This document shows, in pieces, positions 16,268 to 24,066 of a stretch of 32,208 bases of DNA. Position numbers and translations under genes: made by a program. This DNA comes from Methylococcales bacterium (GTDB lineage Bacteria > Pseudomonadota > Gammaproteobacteria > Methylococcales > Methylomonadaceae): NCBI GenBank assembly GCA_023134955.1, contig JAGLUC010000460.1, forward strand, positions 1-32,208, read 5' to 3'. The notes beneath the pieces are model-generated. The model was not told the origin of the DNA. It ran no database searches and was given only the letters and a program-made list of their open reading frames with translations. Positions within the stretch are counted from its first letter, which is position 1. Every line of letters begins with the position of its first letter.

Positions 16268-18307
16268 ATGAATGCGAATGACTTCAATCAACTCATCAAG
16301 AAAGTAAAACTGGGTAAGCTAGTGGGTAATGCTCGCTATTTACATCGCAGTGCATTTGATGAAATCCCAGCTGAATTAACCGAGTTCATTCAGCTTATTG
16401 CGACTGCCTTAAAGGTTCCTGAAAATGATTGGAACATCATTAAGCTGCATACTCAACAATTTCGCATCTCATATTTAAATTACCCTGATTTTCACAGTGA
16501 CTCTTACCCTGCTTTGCACAACAGCATTACCGTGAATTTAGTGACTAAGACGCAAAAAGTTGCTAATTACACTGAAACTGAAAATGCCCCTATCCTGCAT
16601 CGTAAAGAATTATTTATCAGTCCTAAAGATGAACATTATGCTGAATTTGTAAGCATTACTGAAGAAGGTGTAGCGGCAGGACTGTACGAAAACAGCCGTA
16701 TTATTGGCTTCAAAAAGTCATGGGAACGTGTCATTCACCAAAAGGGCTATCAATTAGTCGATGGTCGTCTGTTTCGCTTAAGTGCTCTTCCCCAGTCAAA
16801 TACGCCTGATAACAAAATAGACCGGCACAAAACTGCTATACAGCGGCAATCCTTATCGACACCGATGAAAACGCTTGCCAAGCATAATTATCTAAGTGGT
16901 GAGTACACCCTATTTGATTATGGCTGTGGGTTGGGTGATGATTTACGTGAATTAGAAGCCCATGGTATTGATGCAGCAGGCTGGGACCCTACACATAGAC
17001 CCGAGGTTGACCGCTTCTCTTGTGACTTGGTTAATATTGGCTTTGTGATCAATGTGATTGAAGACAGAGAGGAACGTATTGAAGCCATTCAGCTGGCTTT
17101 TGAACTCGCCGATAAGTTACTGGTTGTTTCTGCCATGATTGCAGGTGATGCCCATATACAAAAGTTCACACCGTATAAAGATGGTGTCATTACCTCATTG
17201 AATACCTTTCAAAAATACTTTTCTCAATCTGAACTTCAAGGCTTTATAGAGAATACGTTAGATGAAAATGCGATTGCTGTCGGTCCTGGTGTTTTCTTTA
17301 TATTTAAGGACAAACTAGAAGAACAACTCTTTTTAGCGAGCAGGCAAACAAGGCATCATAGCTGGAAGCAGATCACTACACGACCTACCAGCAGTAAAGA
17401 AAAATTTGAGTTGGTATATGTCGAGCATGAAGCGTTATTTAAAGCGTTCTGGAACACCTGTTTAATCTTAGGTCGTATTCCTGCTAATGATGAGTTTGAT
17501 GAATCTGACAAAATAAAACAACTGGCAGGGTCTCATCATAAAGTTTTCACCCTGCTCGACAACCTATTTGAAGATAATGAGTTTGTACAAGCAGAACAAT
17601 ACCGGAAAGAAGACTTACTGGTCTATTTTGCCTTATCCCAATTTGATAAACGAAAACCTTATACCCAACTACCAGATGAATTACAGCGAGATGTAAAAGC
17701 CTTTTTCGGCAACTATAATAATGCCCAAGCCATTGCTAAAGAACTACTCTACTCAATTGCTGATACAGAGTTAATTACTGAAACAAGCTTAGCGGCACAG
17801 CAAGTATTAACTGCCAGCCACTTACTAGAAAATCACTCACTGACTTTTCACAAAGACTTTTTAGTACTACTTCCCGCCCTACTGAGAGTTTACGTGGGCT
17901 GTGCCGTGCAAATGTATGGAGAGCTAGAAGATATTCATCTCATCAAAATTCATTTTCATTCAGGCAAAGTGTCTTTTATGGGGTATGATGATTTTGATAA
18001 TTTACCACTACCCTTATTAACAGAGCGCATCAAAGTTAAATTAGCACAGCAGCAAGTGGATTATTTTGATTATATTGAGGAATACACGCCTCAGCCGCTT
18101 TATTTCAAATCAAACTACATCACGGACAGCTACCCTAATTACAAAAAACAAGTCAGCTTTGATAAGAAAATAGCGCTATTTTTACCCGTTCATAACCGCT
18201 ATGGCATTAAACTTGATGCGTTGAATATAATACTTGATAACAACCAAACAGAGATTAAAGGATTTAGATTTTATGCTAAAAAGCAACTTACTCATACAAA
18301 AGGATAG
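16268..18307 (+). CDS. DNA phosphorothioation-associated methyltransferase
   Basis: A 679-residue protein matching what I know of the phosphorothioation-associated putative methyltransferase family (TIGR04096-like). The first 200 residues hold YPDFHSDSYPALHNS and HRKELFISPKDEHY, typical of that group. A class I SAM-binding domain follows: FDYGCGLGDDL (216-226), an acidic residue after motif II (GWDP, D240), and a post-motif VNIGFVINVIEDREERIEAI. The C-terminal 350 residues, probably mostly helical, are of unknown role. No amino-MTase (D/N/S)PP(Y/F) motif is obvious, so the substrate (DNA, nucleotide or other) is open. In other genomes this family sits next to dnd genes; here its partners are an M15-like protein, a DndA-type desulfurase and BREX. 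Confidence 0.8.
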   Translation: MNANDFNQLIKKVKLGKLVGNARYLHRSAFDEIPAELTEFIQLIATALKVPENDWNIIKLHTQQFRISYLNYPDFHSDSYPALHNSITVNLVTKTQKVANYTETENAPILHRKELFISPKDEHYAEFVSITEEGVAAGLYENSRIIGFKKSWERVIHQKGYQLVDGRLFRLSALPQSNTPDNKIDRHKTAIQRQSLSTPMKTLAKHNYLSGEYTLFDYGCGLGDDLRELEAHGIDAAGWDPTHRPEVDRFSCDLVNIGFVINVIEDREERIEAIQLAFELADKLLVVSAMIAGDAHIQKFTPYKDGVITSLNTFQKYFSQSELQGFIENTLDENAIAVGPGVFFIFKDKLEEQLFLASRQTRHHSWKQITTRPTSSKEKFELVYVEHEALFKAFWNTCLILGRIPANDEFDESDKIKQLAGSHHKVFTLLDNLFEDNEFVQAEQYRKEDLLVYFALSQFDKRKPYTQLPDELQRDVKAFFGNYNNAQAIAKELLYSIADTELITETSLAAQQVLTASHLLENHSLTFHKDFLVLLPALLRVYVGCAVQMYGELEDIHLIKIHFHSGKVSFMGYDDFDNLPLPLLTERIKVKLAQQQVDYFDYIEEYTPQPLYFKSNYITDSYPNYKKQVSFDKKIALFLPVHNRYGIKLDALNIILDNNQTEIKGFRFYAKKQLTHTKG

Positions 18308-18313
18308 TCATTA

Positions 18314-18887
18314 ATGCCTACATGCTGGATAATTTCTGGACCTAATGGAGCAGGAAAAACAACCTTTTCGCTTCAGTATTTACCCAAGGTAGTGGACTGT
18401 TTCACTTAATATTAATGCAGATTTAATCGCTGCAGGAATATCTCCTTTAGCACCTGAAAGAGAGCTTGTCGCAGCCAGTAAAATTTTCTTAAATGAAATC
18501 GAATCCTGTATTCAAAAAGAAGAAAATTTTGCGGTTGAAACAACATTATCAGGGCGCAGTTACCTTCGTATGATTAAAAGGTTAAAAAATACAGGCTGGA
18601 ATGTAGAACTTATTTATTTAGCATTACCCTCTATAGAAATGTCAAAATACCGTGTTGCCGAACGAGTTAAACATGGTGGTCACAATATTCCAGCAAAAGA
18701 TATTGAGCGCCGATTTTCTCGTAGCTTAAATAACTTATTAATTGAGTTTAGTGGCATTGTAGATAATTGCTTATGCTTTATTAATTCAGGTAAAGAACCT
18801 GTTTTAATATTTGAACAACAAGGCGAGCACCGCTATATCGCGGATGACTCTTTATACCAACTATTACTAACGTATTCAAAAAAATGA
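18314..18887 (+). pseudogene. Frameshifted zeta-like P-loop toxin
   Basis: The first part (18314-18409) reads MPTCWIISGPNGAGKTTF with a Walker A motif and then stops. The rest continues in another frame from about 18402 with INADLIAAGISPLAPE, FAVETTLSG, RVAERVKHGGHNIP and the paired-Arg IERRFSRSLNNLL. Joined, they form a normal member of the zeta-toxin-like AAA/kinase family found in Gram-negative bacteria (about 190 residues). The shift falls between DCFT and NINADL. A single-base change would restore it, so either the toxin is dead or the assembly has an error here. It sits inside the rightward cluster and is followed by its usual small partner. Confidence 0.8.
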
Positions 18888-19060
18888 TGCCTACAAAAAA
18901 GCCCAGCTCAAAGAAAAGCCAGACTGTTTTAAACGCCTTAAAACAAGCAACTGCTGATGCGTTAGAGAAAAAACGACTCTTAGGACAGTATGCTGTATTT
19001 TGGGAGAATGGAGAAATTATTTATGAAGGTAAAGATGCCCCTGTTGTTAAAGACTCTTAA
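18887..19060 (+). CDS. Small partner (antitoxin-like) of the zeta-like toxin
   Basis: A 57-residue basic protein: MPTKKPSSKKSQTVLNALK, then ADALEKKRLLGQYAVFWENG. The LEKKRxLGQYAVxW pattern is one I associate with small proteins encoded beside zeta-like P-loop toxins. Its ATG overlaps the toxin stop (TGATG), indicating coupled translation; an additional in-frame ATG lies three bases earlier. The intact frame next to a broken toxin is what selection against a free toxin would leave. Confidence 0.65.
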   Translation: MPTKKPSSKKSQTVLNALKQATADALEKKRLLGQYAVFWENGEIIYEGKDAPVVKDS

Positions 19061-19089
19061 CCTTAGCACCCAGTCACCTAGAAAGTACA

Positions 19090-20253
19090 ATGAATAAACC
19101 TATCTATCTTGACTACGCAGCCACAACCCCTGTTGACCCGACCGTTGCGGATCACATGATGCAACATCTTACCCTAGATGGTATTTTCGCTAATTCCGGC
19201 TCAATACAACACGTCCTTGGTGAACAAGCTGATACCACTATTGAACAGGCACGTAACAGCATCGCCCAACGATTACACTGCAAAGCCAAGGAAATCGTCT
19301 TTACCTCAGGTGCAACAGAATCCAACAATCTTGCTATTAGAGGCATCGCCTATAGTCGCAGCACACAAGACAAGCATATCATTAGCTGCCTAACTGAGCA
19401 TAAAGCAGTGCTAGACACCTGCAAGCAACTGGAAAAAGAAGGTTACAACCTCACTTACTTAAAGCCGAGCATTAACGGACTTATTGATCTTGATGAGCTA
19501 AAAAATGCAATCACTACAAAGACTATATTAGTCTCGATTATGCATGTTAATAATGAAACAGGTATCATTCAAGACATCCCTGCTATTGCAAAAATAACCC
19601 AAGAGAATAAGGTTCTTCTCCATGTTGATGCCGCTCAAAGTGCTGGGAAACTACCTATCAATCTAAGCGAGCTACCGATAGACTTACTCTCCCTCTCCGC
19701 TCATAAGTTTTATGGCCCTAAAGGTATCGGCTGTTTATTTATCCGCAATCGCGCAAAAATGCACTTACAAGCACTGACACAAGGTGGTGGGCAAGAATTT
19801 GGTTTACGTCCTGGTACATTAGCCACTCATCAAATAACTGGTATGGCTAAAGCACTTGAACTAGCTCATCAGCAGATGGATAAAGAACAACAGCAAGCTA
19901 AAACATTACAGCAGCAATTTCTGACCCAGTTGCACCCATTAGGTGGCATAACTATTAATGGTGAAATAGAGCACAGCCTTCCCAACATCCTTAACCTAAG
20001 TTTTGATAATGTTGGCGCAGATACGCTATTGACTGCATTAAGAGATAAAGTAGCCGCCGCCTCTGGCTCTGCCTGCAATTCAGGCGCTATTGAAGCATCT
20101 TATGTTTTAAGAGCAATGGGCATTGAAGGCGACCGACTCTATTCCGCTGTAAGATTCAGTTTTGGGCGCTACACAACAGAGAAAGATATCAATCAAGCCG
20201 TCGCCATTGTGAGCGAAGAAGTCCGGCGACTTAGGCTGTTGGCGGAAGGTTAA
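19090..20253 (+). CDS. dndA: DndA/IscS-type cysteine desulfurase
   Basis: A 387-residue PLP enzyme that strips sulfur from cysteine to form a persulfide and passes it on. It has the N-terminal YLDYAATTPVD, TSGATESNNLAIRG (PLP phosphate), His104 in TEHKAVL, HVDAAQSAGK, the PLP lysine K206 in SAHKFYGPKGIG, GGGQEFGLRPGT, and the catalytic Cys329 in SGSACNSG. The length and motifs fit class I desulfurases (IscS/NifS/DndA). I choose DndA over IscS because of context: it follows a phosphorothioation-associated methyltransferase and faces a PAPS-reductase-containing BREX operon, and no iscU, hscA or fdx is near. The symbol is therefore context-based. No dndBCDE is in the window. Confidence 0.8.
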   Translation: MNKPIYLDYAATTPVDPTVADHMMQHLTLDGIFANSGSIQHVLGEQADTTIEQARNSIAQRLHCKAKEIVFTSGATESNNLAIRGIAYSRSTQDKHIISCLTEHKAVLDTCKQLEKEGYNLTYLKPSINGLIDLDELKNAITTKTILVSIMHVNNETGIIQDIPAIAKITQENKVLLHVDAAQSAGKLPINLSELPIDLLSLSAHKFYGPKGIGCLFIRNRAKMHLQALTQGGGQEFGLRPGTLATHQITGMAKALELAHQQMDKEQQQAKTLQQQFLTQLHPLGGITINGEIEHSLPNILNLSFDNVGADTLLTALRDKVAAASGSACNSGAIEASYVLRAMGIEGDRLYSAVRFSFGRYTTEKDINQAVAIVSEEVRRLRLLAEG

Positions 20254-20339
20254 CACCTGCAAAACAACTTAATAAATTGATGTTGCGCAGAGCTCGAAAC
20301 AGTATACTTACAGCTGGATGGCTTCATAAAACTTATCAA

Positions 20340-22493
20340 TTAAATTTTTTTACGTTCCACAAAAAATTCCTGAGTAGGCACCTTAACGCCACCTGAGTCT
20401 AGGTGGTACTTCTCAAATAGAGACTTAGTTTCTGTGGTCAGCCAATGAGTTTCTAACCCTGAGTTATCCAGAAAATCAAAAGAGGTATACATAGGCTTAT
20501 TAGATTTAGCCATATTTTCACTTCCAGGCATAGGAAACATATTCCCTAAGGCATTCACATCGTCATCACGAGAGATTTCGCCATATTTATAATATGCAGA
20601 CTGTACTGCTCCTTCTGGACTAGATGGTTCCATATGATCAAGATGCATGTCTTGAATTTCCTTAGGCTTAAGGCTTAGTGAAAATGCTGCTTCCTTTAAG
20701 CATCCATTACCATCTAAATCTAGCTGCAACAAGCGGTAAAATAAGACCTTAACTCTCACCTCATTACTCCTATAACGCCATGGGGTTAACCAACTTTCTA
20801 AAGTCTTCTTATCAAGGCTTACACTATTAGGAATTAGTGACTCCGATCCTACCTTATTCGCCTTAATAATATGATTTGCCATATCTTTAGCCGGCTTATA
20901 GTCAGGAGCCATTAAGGTCGTTTTCCAGAAAATTCTAGCCTGCTCATGCACCTCTAGGTGCTTAGTATTATCACTAACTAATTCCTCTAAAACCTTCTTA
21001 GCAATATCAGTACTAAATACCTGAGTGTGATTTAACTTAATATATTGCAAAATAAAACTGACTAGCCCCGACAAAACTCCTTCATGGCCTAAAGCAAGAA
21101 GTAAATGTACCGTCTTAAAGGTATCCGTTTTATCAGAGAATTCAGCCTCTAAAGCTTTATTTACACGCCCATTAGCTTTTAACTTGAATATATCCAGAAA
21201 CTGTCGAATACACTCAAAAATGGAAAAGTCTTTATGTAAATCTTTACATGAATACCGGTCTTTATACCCATTTAAATAATCTTTAATTGCATCCCTAAAT
21301 TTATCATGGGACTTCAACCCTATTTTTGTAGACCCCGTTAAATAAGTCGTTGCTAAAAAGGCAATTAATTTATTATTTGTATCCGTGTTATTTTTAAAGA
21401 CCTTGTCTCCCCACTGCTCTTCCCTAGCAACAATTTCCTTATCAATATCTTCATCACTAATATTTGTGTTTTTACTAGAAATACATAAAGAGCGATAAAA
21501 TTGATTTTTCACCAAGTCCAGATCATCTAACGCCAAAGACCGATCATTCAATACCTCAAATAAAGTATAGGCATCTTCAGAGTTTCCTGTTTGAATAACA
21601 CAAAGCTTGACCCCCTCCAAAAATGCAACAGCAGAGTCAATAATTGAAAGCGAGGTTTTAAATGGTGAGAGTGTTCTCCCCTTACTTCTTATCTTGCTTA
21701 TTTCAACTAGTGAATCAAAAATTTGCTCAACAGCGTTTAGGTACACTGATTCAATACACTCATTAGTTAAGTTAGACCGGTCAACCTCGACTTTTAACGC
21801 ATGCTGACTATCACTCCTAACAATGATTCGTGATAATGCCTTGCATAAAGATAAATTATATGAGTTGCGATCATACGATAACCTAGGCAAGTAAACTTCA
21901 GTAAACGTTAACAGTTTTGCAATATATCTTTCAGAAAAGTCCTCTTCGGATTCTGGTTCACTAGGTAAATGAACAATTGATAAATATTCGTCTAATATTT
22001 TTTGCAACGCAGTCTCATTTGAATCACTTCCAGCATCAAAAGATTCTTCAAGATCATCTATATCAATAATTTTCGGTATATCTTTGGTGACAGCATACTT
22101 TATTGATGTATTAAATTTATCTAGTAAGCCTGAAATTGCAATTTGTTGCTTACCAACTAAAGCCTCTCGTATAGTCGTGCGTAATAATAGAAAAAGTAGA
22201 AAGTTGGTTAAATAGATTGTTGTAAATCGTTGTTGTCCATCAATTAGCTGATGCAATAACACATCGGCCTTAGAGGTACTGACAGTAACAATAGAGCCCG
22301 CAAAATACTCACCATCAGTATTTTTCTGATTCTCTAGGCTCCAATCATCTAAAAGTTGCTTAACAATATCCTTTCCCCATTTATAAGGGCGCTGATAATG
22401 TGGAATTCTAATATCACCAATAGTTTCATCATTTGTACCAATATCACAACTTAACTTATAAAAATTTCTTACTTCAGCGCCCTTTAAATCCAT
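20340..22493 (-). CDS. DUF262/DUF1524 (GmrSD-like) nuclease
   Basis: A 717-residue two-domain protein. The N-terminal DUF262 (ParB/sulfiredoxin-like) domain has IPHYQRPYKW (31-39) and LIDGQQRFTTIYL (DGQQR at 85-89). Its DGQQR motif is associated with nucleotide binding or hydrolysis in GmrSD and SspE. The C-terminal DUF1524 has a His-Me-type nuclease motif MHLDHMEP (H620) followed by NALGNMF (N647, N651). Such fusions are modification-sensing restriction enzymes: GmrSD cuts glucosylated phage DNA, SspE works with phosphorothioated hosts. It follows brxL on the same strand after a 166-base gap with its own AGGAG ribosome site, so it may have a separate promoter. What it senses here is inferred. 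Confidence 0.82.
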   Translation of the reverse strand: MDLKGAEVRNFYKLSCDIGTNDETIGDIRIPHYQRPYKWGKDIVKQLLDDWSLENQKNTDGEYFAGSIVTVSTSKADVLLHQLIDGQQRFTTIYLTNFLLFLLLRTTIREALVGKQQIAISGLLDKFNTSIKYAVTKDIPKIIDIDDLEESFDAGSDSNETALQKILDEYLSIVHLPSEPESEEDFSERYIAKLLTFTEVYLPRLSYDRNSYNLSLCKALSRIIVRSDSQHALKVEVDRSNLTNECIESVYLNAVEQIFDSLVEISKIRSKGRTLSPFKTSLSIIDSAVAFLEGVKLCVIQTGNSEDAYTLFEVLNDRSLALDDLDLVKNQFYRSLCISSKNTNISDEDIDKEIVAREEQWGDKVFKNNTDTNNKLIAFLATTYLTGSTKIGLKSHDKFRDAIKDYLNGYKDRYSCKDLHKDFSIFECIRQFLDIFKLKANGRVNKALEAEFSDKTDTFKTVHLLLALGHEGVLSGLVSFILQYIKLNHTQVFSTDIAKKVLEELVSDNTKHLEVHEQARIFWKTTLMAPDYKPAKDMANHIIKANKVGSESLIPNSVSLDKKTLESWLTPWRYRSNEVRVKVLFYRLLQLDLDGNGCLKEAAFSLSLKPKEIQDMHLDHMEPSSPEGAVQSAYYKYGEISRDDDVNALGNMFPMPGSENMAKSNKPMYTSFDFLDNSGLETHWLTTETKSLFEKYHLDSGGVKVPTQEFFVERKKI

Positions 22494-22568
22494 GTTTGAC
22501 TCCTACATAACTTGCTTAAATTTATTAAAAAAATTGCTGTTCTTTCAGGTTAGGAACGTGCATGAAAT

Positions 22569-22602
22569 AACTTCGATAACTTGATTTAAAAACTTTGATA
22601 AC
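22569..22602. repeat. Paired 12-base direct repeats upstream of the DUF262 gene
   Basis: AACTTCGATAAC (22569-22580) and AACTTTGATAAC (22591-22602) differ at one base and are 22 bases apart start to start, close to two helical turns. They lie 76-109 bases before the DUF262 gene's ATG in the gap after brxL, where a promoter would sit. This looks like a regulator-binding pair. Confidence 0.45.
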
Positions 22603-22659
22603 CCAAGGCTTCTAATTTTGAGTTGCCTTGCTTAATTCGTGCACGATCCTTAGTAACCC

Positions 22660-24066
22660 CTAATAACTCAACTTCATCACCCGCTTATCACCACCAAACT
22701 CACTTGGATTAAGCTCAGCTAATTGATCCCTAACTCTCTGCCTTAAATCTTTAGCGGGAGCCATAACATACTCTTCATAACCTGGATCATCAGGATTTAA
22801 CAGCAATAATTTAGACAACGCTGAAGCCAATCGAGTAACCGCTTTTACATCGCGACTATCCCCTTTGAGGGTAGGCACTACACCATAGGGGAATTCAACA
22901 TGACTCACCAATCGTAGTTGGTGTAAAAACTGTCCGAAAACATCGGCCTTAATACCGTAACCATGTGCTGCAGATTCCGTTGTGAAACGTGGTATTTTCC
23001 AGCCTGGAATAATGCCATGAAACCGATCTAATAACGCATCATCTTGGAACATTTCAGGTAAACTTTTAATATAGTCTTGCTGTCGAGGCAGACCCTCATG
23101 AATACCAATATTAGCTAGTACAATCAAACCGCACTCGCTCGTTATTTTTTCTTGGCCCACACTATATTGTCCAGACTCTAAAAAGTCTTTAAATTTGGCA
23201 TGGATATCATCCGCACCTTTAAAGTTAATTGACTGCCCTTCATCTAAAACCAATAAATCATATTTCCCAATAAGCCCCACTTCCTTGGTAGATAGATTCA
23301 TAAACAACTGTGCCTGAGTTAAAGCTCCACCACTATTTAGCCATGTATAACGACTTAAATTTGAATAAATATATGATTTTCCTGTCCCTTTAGGGGCTAG
23401 CTCCATCATATTTAAATTATTTTGCACTAACGGTAGTAATCGCAACAACACATTATTTTGCTGTTCATCACTATAAGCGGAAGGTTCATACCCCATAGTT
23501 CGTAGCAATAATGCAATCCACTCTCGTGTACTGAACTCCTTTCTCGCATTAATTAACTGCTCCAAGCGTACCGATCCAGACTGCATAGGGTGAAATTCTA
23601 TTAATTCAACCACATTAGTTTTACCTTCCTCTCGCACAGCAAGTCGCCCAGCCCCCCACTGCCCACCCTCTAGCAATGAATCATTATTTTCTAAAACTTC
23701 ACTAGTCACATGTGCATTGCGCTCATCAATACAGGGAATAGCAATTAATTTCTTATCATTTTTAATATCAATCCTTGCATCAAATCGATCTAACAATACG
23801 ACCGACTCGTTTCTCTGTAATTGATATTTAATTTTTTCTTTTTCAGTTTTTGCCGGTAAATGCTTGCTCATAAAGCTTGTAATATCGTTGTAGACCTCAG
23901 CATTTGATTTATTAGGCTCTTGAAAACGTGAAATCAACCACTCTTCAACAAAACTGGGAATCGTTCGCTTATCACGAATTTTTAATTGCCTGACCAACGC
24001 TTTATCAATCGTTAGTTCACTAAAATTTTCTAGTATTTTAGTATCTAATTCTTCTTTATTAATCAT
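22660..24066 (-). CDS. brxL: BREX protein BrxL
   Basis: A 468-residue AAA+ protein of the BrxL group, the BREX component that assembles on DNA and is needed for phage exclusion. Visible are Walker A APKGTGKSYIY (224-234), GALTQAQLFMNLS, Walker B YDLLVLDEGQSI (269-280), and LANIGIHEGLP. The N-terminal half has VVELIEFHP and LLLRTMGYEP. The length matches the shorter BrxL form; no C-terminal Lon protease domain with a Ser-Lys dyad can be seen, in contrast to Lon-fused homologues. Its ATG directly follows the pglZ stop, so the two are coupled. It is the last gene of the tight BREX run. Confidence 0.88.
   Translation of the reverse strand: MINKEELDTKILENFSELTIDKALVRQLKIRDKRTIPSFVEEWLISRFQEPNKSNAEVYNDITSFMSKHLPAKTEKEKIKYQLQRNESVVLLDRFDARIDIKNDKKLIAIPCIDERNAHVTSEVLENNDSLLEGGQWGAGRLAVREEGKTNVVELIEFHPMQSGSVRLEQLINARKEFSTREWIALLLRTMGYEPSAYSDEQQNNVLLRLLPLVQNNLNMMELAPKGTGKSYIYSNLSRYTWLNSGGALTQAQLFMNLSTKEVGLIGKYDLLVLDEGQSINFKGADDIHAKFKDFLESGQYSVGQEKITSECGLIVLANIGIHEGLPRQQDYIKSLPEMFQDDALLDRFHGIIPGWKIPRFTTESAAHGYGIKADVFGQFLHQLRLVSHVEFPYGVVPTLKGDSRDVKAVTRLASALSKLLLLNPDDPGYEEYVMAPAKDLRQRVRDQLAELNPSEFGGDKRVMKLSY

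Noticed and set aside
16268..18307. PglX-like adenine methyltransferase completing a type 1 BREX
   Set aside because: The protein is half the size of PglX, lacks an N/DPPY motif that I can see, and its N-terminal motifs fit the phosphorothioation-associated family.
20254..20339. Hairpin terminator between the convergent dndA and DUF262 genes
   Set aside because: I found no convincing stem with T-run in this 86-base gap.
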